From Streptomyces cellulosae (GTDB lineage: Bacteria; Actinomycetota; Actinomycetes; Streptomycetales; Streptomycetaceae), in contig NZ_JOEV01000003.1 of NCBI RefSeq assembly GCF_000721105.1, positions 186,001 to 250,000 of the forward strand: 64,000 bases of DNA, read 5' to 3'. The notes below the pieces were generated by a model. It had not been told where the DNA came from. It did not search any database and saw only the letters and a program-made list of their open reading frames with translations. This document shows positions 1 through 8,414 of this stretch, piece by piece; positions within the stretch are counted from its first letter, which is position 1; each line of letters opens with the position of its first letter. A program made the translations under genes and the position numbers.

Positions 1-609
1 CATCGAGAGCAGCCCGCCGCCGTGGTGGGCTGTGACCTCGGGATCGAAGCCCGTGCCGTCGTCGTCCACCCGGGCGGTGAGCACTCCGTCGGCGATGCCG
101 ACGTCGATCGTCAGGTGGCGCGGCTCGGCGTGCAGGAAGGCGTTGTGGGCCGCTTCGCGGACGATGAGGTACACCTCGTCCGCGATCGAGCGGGGGAGCT
201 CGTGCAGGGGGCCTGACGTGGTCAGTTCCGTCTTGACGTCCGTGGGCGCGGTGCGCGCCAGGTAGTCGTCGAGCGCGTCGCCGAGTTCCTTGTCCTGGCT
301 CGCGAGGCGTAGTTCGGTACCGATGTCCAGGACCGACTTCAGGGCCTCACGGACCGACTGTTCCGCGAGCTCCAGCCGCTGCTGTGCCCGCTCCGGGTCA
401 CTTTCGGCCAGCAGGCGGTGCAGCTCGAGGCTCTGCTCGGCCACACCCAGGGCGTGGGCGGTGGTGTCGTGGAGCTCCCGGGCGATCCGGCGTCGTTCGT
501 TCCGCCGGATCCACAGCAGCTGCTCCGCGTACATCTCGGTCACGCGGGCCCAGGGCCCCGTGAAGGAGAGCGAAGGCCCGGTGATCCAGGGCACGTTCAC
601 TGGCTGCAC
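1..609 (-). CDS. Sensor histidine kinase of the NarL-partner type (partial, C-terminus off the window)
   Basis: The gene runs off the left edge. Reading the minus strand from GTG 609 gives 203 codons; an in-frame TGA sits at 616-618, so the protein starts at GTG 609, 600 or 594. The N-terminus is short and has no membrane segment, so this is a soluble kinase. A HisKA_3 box with the phospho-acceptor histidine (RRIARELHDTTAHALGV) lies near residues 37-53. The start of the HATPase domain follows, with EVYLIVREAAHNAFLHA (N-box) and VDDDGTGFDPE (G1-box); the reading frame is open at base 1. Such kinases normally phosphorylate a LuxR-type response regulator, which would lie off the window. The gene diverges from the biosynthetic cluster and may be its left neighbour rather than a member. 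Confidence 0.85.
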   Translation of the reverse strand, partial: MQPVNVPWITGPSLSFTGPWARVTEMYAEQLLWIRRNERRRIARELHDTTAHALGVAEQSLELHRLLAESDPERAQQRLELAEQSVREALKSVLDIGTELRLASQDKELGDALDDYLARTAPTDVKTELTTSGPLHELPRSIADEVYLIVREAAHNAFLHAEPRHLTIDVGIADGVLTARVDDDGTGFDPEVTAHHGGGLLSM

Positions 610-1077
610 GATGAATCATCCCCCGGATGAGTGCGGCAGTTACCGGCCATAAATCATCCACGTGTGTGTCAGAAGGGATCAGCACCGGCAAAGGAGCGGT
701 CAACCATCGGTAGTCGCCGGGTCGGGACCTTCCGCTGCCCTGGCCAAACGGACGGATCCATTACGGATTTCACTCGGACCACGCCGCCGCGAAGGTGACG
801 TTTCGGACTCCTCCACCGCCCTGGCGCAGCGCCCGTTTTGACCGAACCTTGACGGAATATCCGAACGGATTGCAGCAGTTGTCAACAACTCGGACGCGGA
901 CGGACGGCGCACCTCTCTCACGTGCTCTCCGCCTCCCTCGCACTTCCTCCGCAGACGACCGCACAGGCCGCGGGCCATACCGGCAAGCAGTCGGCGAGCA
1001 AGTCGCCCGCAAGTGCCGGTCCGCACGATGTCGTTGCTACGTGATGCCCCATCCGTCCCTTGCACCGGGAGGTACCC
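610..1077. promoter_or_regulatory. Divergent intergenic region upstream of the biosynthetic cluster
   Basis: This 468-base gap separates the kinase from the first rightward gene and should hold both promoters. I see no coding signal in it; the reading frames crossing it lack start/RBS support. A TTGACG at 849-854 could be a -35 box, although no good -10 follows at the right distance. Just downstream, 877-890 is AGTTGT-CA-ACAACT, a 6-bp inverted repeat that could be an operator. Both are weak calls made by eye. Confidence 0.3.
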
Positions 1078-1485
1078 ATGCGCGACGCGGAGGACATCGA
1101 CGTGCGGGGCCGGCTCCACACCGCCCGTGAGCTCCTGGCCGAGGGGCGCGAGAGGGAGGCGGCAGAACTCGTCGAGTACGTCCTGGCGCACCGCACCGGT
1201 CTTCCGGCGGAGGACATGGCCGGTTCCTGCGGTCTGTCGGCGCGGCTGCTGGCGCTGCGCGGCGAGCAGGTCCGGGCAGGGCTGCTGGCCGACCTCGCCG
1301 TATGGCTCGCTCGCAGCGGCACCCCGGGCCCCTGCCAGGCGCGCGCCTTCCTGGACCGGGCGCACACGCTGCACCTCCTCGGCGACTGCGAGCAGGCGCT
1401 GGCCTGCCTTCGTACGGCCCGGGAACTGGCTCCCGGACACGTCCCCGCGCCGGCTCCGTGGGAGGAGCCCGCGCAGGCGTCATGA
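1078..1485 (+). CDS. Hypothetical helical (TPR-like) protein, 135 aa
   Basis: ATG 1078 is preferred over an upstream in-frame ATG at 1060 because GGGAGG lies at 1068-1073 with good spacing. The protein is acidic and alanine/leucine-rich. Two helix-pair segments resemble TPR units: one around residues 12-35 (RLHTARELLAEGREREAAEL) and one around 94-122 (FLDRAHTLHLLGDCEQALACLRTA, ending LAPG). I do not recognise the family. It is the first rightward gene before the radical SAM operon, 136 bases upstream, so it may be an accessory or scaffold protein of that pathway; this is inferred from position only. Confidence 0.65.
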   Translation: MRDAEDIDVRGRLHTARELLAEGREREAAELVEYVLAHRTGLPAEDMAGSCGLSARLLALRGEQVRAGLLADLAVWLARSGTPGPCQARAFLDRAHTLHLLGDCEQALACLRTARELAPGHVPAPAPWEEPAQAS

Positions 1486-1621
1486 CGCACCTGGCGGCCC
1501 GGCCCGCGCCGCGACCCGTGCCCCGATCCGTGGACCGTCCGTGACCTGCCTTCCCGCACACCCGTACCCGCCGCGACCACCGGCGGACCGACTGCCACAG
1601 AGCGGAGAGTGACCGGGACCG

Positions 1622-3205
1622 ATGCCCCTCGTGCTGTTAGTCAATCCCCCGAACACCAACCAGGTGCGCGACGACGTGTCCTGCACGCTGACCCGCCCCG
1701 AGGACCTCACCGACTGGGCCAACGTCCCCAGCCTCGGCGTACTGTCGCTCGCGTCCGCACTGGTCCCCGTGCCCGGCGTCACCCCCGTCTACCTGGACGG
1801 TACGGTCGTTCCCTGGCCCGAGATCCTGCGGTTCGTCGAGGACAACGCCGGTGATCTGCTGGCCGTGTGCGTCTCGATGCTGACGGCCAGTTACGAGGCC
1901 GGCCTTCAACTGCTGCGCCACGTCAAGGCGGTACGCCCGGGCATCCGTACCGTCGTCGGCAACGACCATGTCACCGCCCTCGCCCGGCAGTGTCTCAGCC
2001 GCCGCCGCGACTGCATCGACTACGCGTTCGCGGGCAACGAGGTCGTCGGGCCGTTCCGCTCCCTGATCGCCGATCTCCACCGCGGCGGGGTGCGCTCGGC
2101 CGACCACTATCCCGGTCTGGTCACCTGGACGGCGGACGGCCTGGTCATGACCGAGCAGCGGCCCGAACCGGTGTTCACCGACCACGACTACCGGCTGATC
2201 GACGAACACTTCCCGCACACCCCGCAGTACCGGGCGAACTTCGCCACCCGCGTGGCCCCCCGGCTGCGCGAACTGCTCGGTGTCCCGCTGCACAACGCCG
2301 TACCCATGGAACTCGCCCGCGGCTGCATCAAGTTCAGCCGCGACGACGCCTGCACGTTCTGCTCCATCCAGTACGGCGGCATGTGGCGCAACAGCGTCCC
2401 GGACGCCGAGCGCGGCTGGCGGGTCGTCGAGCACGCCGTGCACTCCGGCTATGACTTCCTCTCGCTCACCGCCGACGAACTGCCCCTGACCTTCGGTTCG
2501 TTGCTGCGCGAGATGTGCCGCTCGGCGCCCGGCTGGTGGCGCGGCACGCCGCAGGACGAGCGCCCCGTGTTCGCCGGCTACGCCCGCGCGGACGGCCTGT
2601 CCAGCCCCCGGCACGCGGCGACCCTCCGGGAACTCGGCGTCCGCTATCTGATGGTCGGCCTGGACGCGGGCTCCCCCGTCTCCCTGTCCGCCCTGAACAA
2701 ACCGCTCGCCCCCGCCCGCGGCGGCGATCCGCGCTTCAGGGCCGAGCGGATGTTCCAGCACAACCTCGACGCGATGGACCGGGCCCGGGACGAGGGCATC
2801 TTCCTCAAGACCGGGTTCGTGGTCGGCCACATCGGCATGACCCGCCGGCTCCTGCACGAGAACGTCGACTCCATCTGCGCCCTGGTGGACGGCGGCAAAG
2901 GGGCCATCGCCTCGTCCGACATCGAGGTCCTCTCCCCGGAGCCCGGCTCCTTCGACCACCGCTTTCTCACCGAGCCGGCCCTCGCGGCGGCCACGGCGCG
3001 ACGGCTGGGGCTGGAGATCGCCGACGCGGACGTACGGGAGGAGATCGCCGAGCGGCACGCCGGTGTCGACGTCATGGACCGGGAGGAGGCCATGGCCGAC
3101 TACGTCCGGGCGCTCATGCCGGAACTGTCCCTGGACGACCTGGCGCAGGCCCGCCAACGCCTGCGCGAGCACTGCAGCAACACCGGCGTGTACGTCGGTG
3201 AGTAA
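1622..3205 (+). CDS. B12-binding-type radical SAM enzyme, 527 aa
   Basis: The N-terminus (LVNPPN, then a Rossmann-like stretch with SLGVLSLASAL and a GND motif near residue 113) resembles a cobalamin-binding domain. A radical SAM domain follows. Its likely cluster cysteines are C235, C244 and C247, a CX8CX2C spacing instead of the usual CX3CX2C. Later segments such as GYARADGL, LMVGLDAGS and KTGFVVGHIGMT fit the radical SAM barrel, and LSPEPGSFDH near residue 440 is typical of the B12 subclass. Enzymes of this group do radical methylations or C-C bond rearrangements. Codon 6 (1637-1639) is TTA, which in Streptomyces requires the bldA tRNA, so translation is likely tied to development. It leads the operon; ATG 1622 follows GGAGAG at about 1605. 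Confidence 0.85.
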   Translation: MPLVLLVNPPNTNQVRDDVSCTLTRPEDLTDWANVPSLGVLSLASALVPVPGVTPVYLDGTVVPWPEILRFVEDNAGDLLAVCVSMLTASYEAGLQLLRHVKAVRPGIRTVVGNDHVTALARQCLSRRRDCIDYAFAGNEVVGPFRSLIADLHRGGVRSADHYPGLVTWTADGLVMTEQRPEPVFTDHDYRLIDEHFPHTPQYRANFATRVAPRLRELLGVPLHNAVPMELARGCIKFSRDDACTFCSIQYGGMWRNSVPDAERGWRVVEHAVHSGYDFLSLTADELPLTFGSLLREMCRSAPGWWRGTPQDERPVFAGYARADGLSSPRHAATLRELGVRYLMVGLDAGSPVSLSALNKPLAPARGGDPRFRAERMFQHNLDAMDRARDEGIFLKTGFVVGHIGMTRRLLHENVDSICALVDGGKGAIASSDIEVLSPEPGSFDHRFLTEPALAAATARRLGLEIADADVREEIAERHAGVDVMDREEAMADYVRALMPELSLDDLAQARQRLREHCSNTGVYVGE

Positions 3206-3235
3206 TCCCCCGACAAGCGATCACGGAGGAGTTCC

Positions 3236-4282
3236 GTGTACTACACCAACATCCTGGTGAGCGTGACCGAGATCTGCACGGTCGGTTGCAGCCACTGCGG
3301 TTTCAAGGGATCGATACGCGAGCGCCAGCCGGCGGAGGAGGAGATGGCCGCCTGGGTCACCCAGGCCTGCGACTGGGGCATCCCCGCCATCATCTTCACA
3401 GGCGGCGAGCCCTTCCAGCGGTTCTCGCTGCTCAAGGCCGGTGTCCAGGCCGTCGCCCGGCACCCCGCCAAGCCGAGAACCGGCTGCTTCACCAGCAGCT
3501 TCTGGGGCAAGGACCGAGCGACCGTGGACAAGATCCTCGACCAGCTGCCGGGGCTGACGCACCTCTACCTGAGCACCGACGTCTTCCACCAGGAGCGGGT
3601 GCCCGCCCAGTACGTGCGCAACGTCATCGACGGCGCGATCGCCCACGGCATACGCGACATCAGCCTGTGCATCACCATCGCCAAGGACGAGGAGGAGCAG
3701 CAGTTCCGCGCCCTGTACGAGGACTACGGCGACCGGCTGCTCATCCACGTCGACCGGGTCATCTCCACCCCGCACATCGACCACGTCGCCGCCACCGGCC
3801 ACCCGCCGCTGCCGGAGCACTACAAGACCAGCTGCTGGCTGCACACCCCGATCATCAACCCCAACGGCGATCTGTGCGCCTGCCACGTCGCCAAGGTCGG
3901 CGCACACCGCCCGCTGGACAAGGACGTCTACTTCCTCGGCAACCTCAAGCAGAGGAGTTTCCGCGAGATCATGGAGGAGGCGGACGCCGACTACGGCTAC
4001 CAGTACCTGCGCGCCTTCGGCCCCCAGGGCGTGGCCCGGCTGGTGAACGAGGACGACGAACTGCGCACACGCTTCGGCGGCAAGGCGTACTCCAGCGGCT
4101 GCGACATGTGCTCCAAGGTCCTGCTCACCCGCAAGGGCCGCGAGAAGCTCGAGGCGCACGTCGCCGACCCCTTCCAGCAGGCGCTCATCGACACGGTGCG
4201 CGAGCGGCGCTTCGGCGAGGTGGCACAGGACCAGGCGGCGCAGGTACAGGCCCAGGCGCAGGCTGCGGAGGCGGCCCGGTGA
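3236..4282 (+). CDS. Radical SAM enzyme with SPASM-like C-terminal cysteines, 348 aa
   Basis: GTG 3236 has GGAGGA at 3225-3230. The canonical CX3CX2C cluster motif is C14-TVG-C18-SH-C21, followed by the SAM-binding FTGGEPF near residues 59-65. The C-terminal half contains SCWLHT, LCACH and SGCDMCSK, a set of cysteines suitable for auxiliary Fe-S clusters as in SPASM/twitch proteins, which usually modify ribosomal peptides or carry out small-molecule epimerisations and cross-links. The last 25 residues are Q/A-rich and probably disordered. The gene follows the first radical SAM gene by 30 bases and its TGA overlaps the GTG of the next gene, so the three are co-translated. Substrate unknown; a peptide is likely given the small protein at 19258. 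Confidence 0.85.
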   Translation: MYYTNILVSVTEICTVGCSHCGFKGSIRERQPAEEEMAAWVTQACDWGIPAIIFTGGEPFQRFSLLKAGVQAVARHPAKPRTGCFTSSFWGKDRATVDKILDQLPGLTHLYLSTDVFHQERVPAQYVRNVIDGAIAHGIRDISLCITIAKDEEEQQFRALYEDYGDRLLIHVDRVISTPHIDHVAATGHPPLPEHYKTSCWLHTPIINPNGDLCACHVAKVGAHRPLDKDVYFLGNLKQRSFREIMEEADADYGYQYLRAFGPQGVARLVNEDDELRTRFGGKAYSSGCDMCSKVLLTRKGREKLEAHVADPFQQALIDTVRERRFGEVAQDQAAQVQAQAQAAEAAR

Positions 4283-5112
4283 GCGGCACGTCCGGCGAGT
4301 TCATCGGGGTTCTCCCCGCGGCCGGCCGCGGCACCCGGTTGGCGCCGCTGCGCTATCCCAAGGAACTGTTGCCCATCACGTACGAGCCCGCCGGCGGCGA
4401 CGGCACCGGGGTGCGGGCGCGGGCCGTCGCCGAGTACGCCCTGGCCGCCATCGCCACCGCCGACGCCGACCGGGTGCTGCTCGTGGTGGCCCCGTGGAAG
4501 CTGGACGTCCTCAACTACTTCGGTGACGGCCAGCACGTGGGCATGGAGATCGGCTACCTCTACCAGGAGGAGGCCCGTGGCCTGCCGTACGCCCTGGACC
4601 TGGCCCGCTCCTGGACCCGTGGCCTGCACGTCGTCTTCGCCATGCCGGACACCATCATCACCCCCGTGGACGCCCCGGCCCGGCTGCGTGAGCGCTACCT
4701 GGCCACCGGGGCCGACCTCGCCCTGGCGGTCTTCCCCGCCGCGGAGCCCGAGCGGCTCGGGCCGGTGCTGCTGGACGGGGAGCGTGTCGTGGAGGTCCTC
4801 GACAAACCCGCCCGGCCGCCGGTCGCCAACACCTGGGGGCTGGCCATCTGGGGCGACGCCTTCGCCGACCTGCTGCACCAGGGCTTGGCCGAGGTACCCG
4901 GCGACGCCGGCGAACCGGCCCTCGGCCACTTCTTCGACCTGGCCGTACGGCAGGGGCTGAAGGTCATCGGCGTGCCCTTCCCGGAGGGCTCCTTCGAGGA
5001 CGCCGGAACCCGCGTCGGCATCCTGCGCTGCCTCGACGCCCAGCCGGCGCCCCCGCGCTCCCCCGGGCAGCAGCCCGCCCCGTCCCGCAGCGACCTTGCG
5101 AGCCGCACATGA
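4279..5112 (+). CDS. Sugar-1-phosphate nucleotidyltransferase, 277 aa
   Basis: GTG 4279 overlaps the previous stop (GTGA). The N-terminus has the signature of NTP-transferases, PAAGRGTRLAPLRYPKELLPI split over residues 13-33, with the GxGxR nucleotide loop and the PK(E)LLP lysine. Later AMPDTIITP is the metal-binding aspartate region and EGSFEDAGTRVGIL the C-terminal sugar-binding end. Enzymes of this family make NDP-sugars such as UDP- or dTDP-glucose. It overlaps the GT-B-like gene downstream (ATGA at 5109), which suggests that the pathway activates a sugar or sugar-like unit and hands it to that protein. The last 25 residues are a P/S-rich extension. Which nucleotide and sugar are used cannot be told. 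Confidence 0.85.
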   Translation: MSGTSGEFIGVLPAAGRGTRLAPLRYPKELLPITYEPAGGDGTGVRARAVAEYALAAIATADADRVLLVVAPWKLDVLNYFGDGQHVGMEIGYLYQEEARGLPYALDLARSWTRGLHVVFAMPDTIITPVDAPARLRERYLATGADLALAVFPAAEPERLGPVLLDGERVVEVLDKPARPPVANTWGLAIWGDAFADLLHQGLAEVPGDAGEPALGHFFDLAVRQGLKVIGVPFPEGSFEDAGTRVGILRCLDAQPAPPRSPGQQPAPSRSDLASRT

Positions 5113-6371
5113 GACTGCTGTTCTTCGCTCTGTCCACCGCCGGCTACGGCGAGACGGTGATCGGTACCTCGCTGGCCCAGCAGCTGCGCCCGCTCGGGGT
5201 GCAGAGCCACTTCGTCATCTCCGCCATCTCCGAGCCGGTCCTCAGACGCAGCGGCCTTCCGCACACCCGCATCGACCAGGAGATGGGGCCGCTCGCCCGG
5301 CTGATCGTCGACGACCTCGTCCAGACCTACCGTCCGGACGCGATCGTCCTGGCGGACTACTTCACCTTCACCGGCGTCTTCCAGAACCGCTACCGCCTGC
5401 AGCCCTGGTTCATCGAGGAGTACGGACTGCCCGTCCTTCCCATCGACATCTGGGAGTGGGAGAAGACGTCCTTCGCCATCGACATGTTCGACGAGGACCG
5501 TCACGTCGACAAGCGGATCCTGGAGATGCCCGCCCACCTGCGACCGGTCCCCCTCGCCCACCCCGAGATCGAGGGCCGGGCCTACCCGTTCCGTCTGTGG
5601 GAGGGTACGGAGCGGGTCAGCCGGCGCACCAGGCAGCACCTGTTCACCACCTTCGGACTGGGGCCGCGGGATCGCCTGGTGATGCTGCCGGTCGCCAACT
5701 GGCAGCAACTGCCCGAGGACCGGTACGACTCGTCGATCGGCACCCATGCCCTGCGCGGGGTGCCCCGGCTGCTCGCCCACTACCTGGCGCAACTGCCCGA
5801 GACCACGCACTTCCTGCTGATCGGTCAGGCCCCGCCGGAGTTCGGCGAACTGCCCGCGGAGCGCACCCATGTGCTGCCGCCCTGCTCACCGGCCCGCTTC
5901 AGCACCCTGCTCGGCTCCTGTGACCTGGTCCTGAGCCTCAACATCGGCGCGACGACCCTGGCGCGCGCCATCACCTCGGACATCCCCGGCATCGCGCTGA
6001 CCAACAGCTTCGCCGTGCCCGGCACCGACGCGGTGGAGCAGGTCGCCGAGCGGCTCGGCGGGCTCACCGACTTCGTGCGCGAGTGGCTCACCGGCATGGT
6101 GCCGCTGCACCGGCTGCGCATGTGGCCGCTGGGCTTCCACGACTTCCTGGAACCGATCCTGACCGCCAACCCGTACACCGATGCTTTCCCCGACATCGAG
6201 CTCCTGGACGAACCCGCCGTCGTCCAGGGCATCGAGCGGGCCCTGTACGACGCCGAGACCCGGGACCGGTACGCCGCCGCCCGCGCCGCCTATCTGACCC
6301 TTCTCGACACCCAGGTGGACACCCGCGCGGCGTTCACCGAGGCGGCGAGCAGGGCCGGGCTGACCCTGTGA
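5109..6371 (+). CDS. GT-B-like glycosyltransferase family protein (resembles DUF6365), 420 aa
   Basis: ATG 5109 overlaps the preceding stop. The opening LLFFALSTAGYGETVIGTSLAQQL, with its glycine-rich loop after the first strand, and the C-terminal segment with THVLPPCSPARFSTLLGSCDLVLSLN are the layout of a two-domain GT-B fold, where the second domain binds a nucleotide sugar. I believe it belongs to the DUF6365 group, but that is from memory. It sits between the nucleotidyltransferase and the third radical SAM gene with overlaps on both sides, so a role in transferring the activated sugar unit is the natural inference. No signal peptide or membrane segment is seen. No catalytic residues can be assigned. 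Confidence 0.7.
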   Translation: MRLLFFALSTAGYGETVIGTSLAQQLRPLGVQSHFVISAISEPVLRRSGLPHTRIDQEMGPLARLIVDDLVQTYRPDAIVLADYFTFTGVFQNRYRLQPWFIEEYGLPVLPIDIWEWEKTSFAIDMFDEDRHVDKRILEMPAHLRPVPLAHPEIEGRAYPFRLWEGTERVSRRTRQHLFTTFGLGPRDRLVMLPVANWQQLPEDRYDSSIGTHALRGVPRLLAHYLAQLPETTHFLLIGQAPPEFGELPAERTHVLPPCSPARFSTLLGSCDLVLSLNIGATTLARAITSDIPGIALTNSFAVPGTDAVEQVAERLGGLTDFVREWLTGMVPLHRLRMWPLGFHDFLEPILTANPYTDAFPDIELLDEPAVVQGIERALYDAETRDRYAAARAAYLTLLDTQVDTRAAFTEAASRAGLTL

Positions 6372-7309
6372 GGATGACGATGAAGCAGCTGAGCATGCAC
6401 GTGACCGATCTGTGCAACGAGAAGTGCGGGTTCTGCGTGGTGGGGTCGCCGCTCGCCAAGACCGACAGCGTCGAGTACGCCGAGCTGGTCCAGTTCCTCA
6501 TCGCCAACGCGGACGACGGGTTCGAGTCCCTGAACCTGCACGGCGGCGAGCCGACCATCCACCCGAGACTGATGGAACTGCTGGAGACGGCCCACGTCTT
6601 CGGCTACTCGGAGGTGCAGATCCAGACGAACGGCCGCCGGCTGAAGGACAGGGAGTTCGTCGAGAAGCTCAAGGAGCGCGGTGTCCGGCTCTTCGTCATC
6701 TCGCTGCACGGCGCCGACGCGCACGTCCAGGACTGCCTCACCCAGACCCCCGGCGGCTTCCAGGAGACCATCGAGGGCATCAGGAACGCCAAGCGCGCCG
6801 GCATCCCCGTCCGGGTCAACATGGTCGTCACCCGGATGAACATGGGCCAGTTGGGCAACATCTGCCGGCTCTGCGTCGAACTCGGCGTCGACCACATCAA
6901 CATCTCCAACCTGCACCCGGTCGGCAGCGGCTACTTCGCCCTCGACATGCAGGCCCCCACGGTCGCCGAGACCCGCGCCCACCTGCTGCCCGTACTCGAC
7001 GAACTGACCGGCCAGGGCCACCGGGTGACCCTCGAGGGCTTCCCGCTCTGCGTCGTCCAGCCGTACCAGCACCTGGCCATCGAGGACGGCAGCCGGTTCA
7101 TCAGGATGCTCTACCAGGGCGAGGTGTACGACAACTATGACCAGTTCATGGACGATCAGACACGTGAATTTGGTGGGCCCTGCGACGGCTGCCCCCTACG
7201 CTCCGACTGCGGCGGTGTCTACCTGGAGTACGCCGAGCGGCGCGGGTGGGACGAGTTCTCCGCGGCACGGGCGGAACTGGCCGGCACCGCGGCCGATGCC
7301 GCGGTGTGA
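6368..7309 (+). CDS. Radical SAM enzyme (MoaA/SPASM-like), 313 aa
   Basis: I choose GTG 6368 because it overlaps the upstream TGA as in the other genes of this operon; ATG 6374 and 6380 are alternatives. The cluster motif is C16-NEK-C20-GF-C23, followed by LNLHGGEPTIHP near residue 60. The barrel strand VISLHGADAHVQD around residues 115-127 is MoaA-like. The C-terminal PCDGCPLRSDCGGVYLE near 275-291 gives three cysteines suited to a twitch/SPASM auxiliary cluster. It closes the biosynthetic part of the operon, 55 bases before the ABC exporter. With the two other radical SAM enzymes this makes three chemically distinct radical steps in one operon. Substrate unknown. Confidence 0.85.
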   Translation: MRMTMKQLSMHVTDLCNEKCGFCVVGSPLAKTDSVEYAELVQFLIANADDGFESLNLHGGEPTIHPRLMELLETAHVFGYSEVQIQTNGRRLKDREFVEKLKERGVRLFVISLHGADAHVQDCLTQTPGGFQETIEGIRNAKRAGIPVRVNMVVTRMNMGQLGNICRLCVELGVDHINISNLHPVGSGYFALDMQAPTVAETRAHLLPVLDELTGQGHRVTLEGFPLCVVQPYQHLAIEDGSRFIRMLYQGEVYDNYDQFMDDQTREFGGPCDGCPLRSDCGGVYLEYAERRGWDEFSAARAELAGTAADAAV

Positions 7310-7364
7310 CGGTGTTCGCACCCCGCCCGGCTGAAAGACGGTTTCGCGCACACAGAGGAGAGAC

Positions 7365-8414
7365 ATGTGTCCCTCACCCGTGGTCCTCGATCACGTGTCC
7401 AAGAATTACGGCGGCTTCCGGGCGGTGTCCGACCTGAGCCTGGAGCTGGCACCGGGCCAGGTCACCGTGCTCCTCGGCTCCAACGGGGCGGGCAAGACCA
7501 CCACGCTCAGCATGATGACCGGGCTGCGCAAACCCACCTCCGGCCAGGTCCGGGTCTTCGGACTGGACCCCGCCGACCCGGGGGCGCGGTCCCGCACCGG
7601 GGTGATGCTCCAGGACTCGGGCGTGCCCGGCGCCCTGAGGGTGGGTGAACTCGTCCGGCTGTTCCGCGAGTTCTACCCCGCACCGCTGGACACCGATCAG
7701 GTGATCGAGATGGCCGGTCTGCGCGACCGGCTGCGCGTACGGGCGCAGGACCTCTCCGGTGGGCAGCGTCAGCGGCTGTACTTCGCGCTCGCGGTCTGCG
7801 GCGACCCGGAGCTGCTGTTCCTCGACGAGCCGACGGTCGCCATGGACGTGGACTCCCGCAACCGGTTCCTCGGCCACGTCCGCGGCCTCGCCGACCGCGG
7901 CCGCACCGTCGTGCTCACCACGCACTACCTCGCCGAGGCGGAGCGCCTGGCCGACCGGGTGGTGCTGATCCACCGCAGCCGGCTGATCGCCGACGGCACC
8001 AAGGCGGAGATCAAGGCGCTCACCACCGGCAAACGCGTGTCGTTCCTGCTGCCGGGCGAGGCCGGCCCGGCCGAGTTCGACGGGTTGCCGGTGGACGGCC
8101 TGGAGCTGACGCCGCAGGCCGGGCACACCGCGGTGCGCTTCCACAGCGACCGTCCGGAGGACGTGCTGAGCACGCTGATGCTGCGCGGCAGCGGGCTGAC
8201 GGACCTCCAGGTCGTCGGCGTCGATCTGGAGGAGACCGTGCAGCGGCTCGTCCACCAGGCGGCGGAGAACGGGACGGAGGGCACCGGGGGCGGCGGGACG
8301 AAGGCCGCGGAGCCGACGACCGCGCCGTCCGAGGCCGAGGAACCCGAGGGCGCCGGCCCCGAGGCCGAACGCCCCGGGGCCGCGCGGTCCGAGACCGCGG
8401 AGGTGCAGGCCTGA
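7365..8414 (+). CDS. ABC transporter ATP-binding protein (DrrA/CcmA type), 349 aa
   Basis: ATG 7365 follows GAGGAG at 7355-7360. Walker A is GSNGAGKTT at residues 38-46, the signature is LSGGQRQRL, Walker B is LLFLDEPT and the switch is TTHYLAEAE, so the ATPase is complete. After about residue 235 comes the C-terminal domain seen in antibiotic-export ATPases. The last 55 residues are an unusual tail of glycine, alanine, proline and glutamate (repeated EAEEPEGAGPEAERPG-like text), likely disordered. It pairs with the permease that overlaps its stop at 8414. Together they should export the cluster product and confer self-resistance. Confidence 0.9.
   Translation: MCPSPVVLDHVSKNYGGFRAVSDLSLELAPGQVTVLLGSNGAGKTTTLSMMTGLRKPTSGQVRVFGLDPADPGARSRTGVMLQDSGVPGALRVGELVRLFREFYPAPLDTDQVIEMAGLRDRLRVRAQDLSGGQRQRLYFALAVCGDPELLFLDEPTVAMDVDSRNRFLGHVRGLADRGRTVVLTTHYLAEAERLADRVVLIHRSRLIADGTKAEIKALTTGKRVSFLLPGEAGPAEFDGLPVDGLELTPQAGHTAVRFHSDRPEDVLSTLMLRGSGLTDLQVVGVDLEETVQRLVHQAAENGTEGTGGGGTKAAEPTTAPSEAEEPEGAGPEAERPGAARSETAEVQA

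Noticed and set aside
3286..4278. 5' extension of the nucleotidyltransferase frame over the second radical SAM gene
   Set aside because: The extension is a Pro/Arg shadow; the true start is GTG 4279, overlapping the previous stop.
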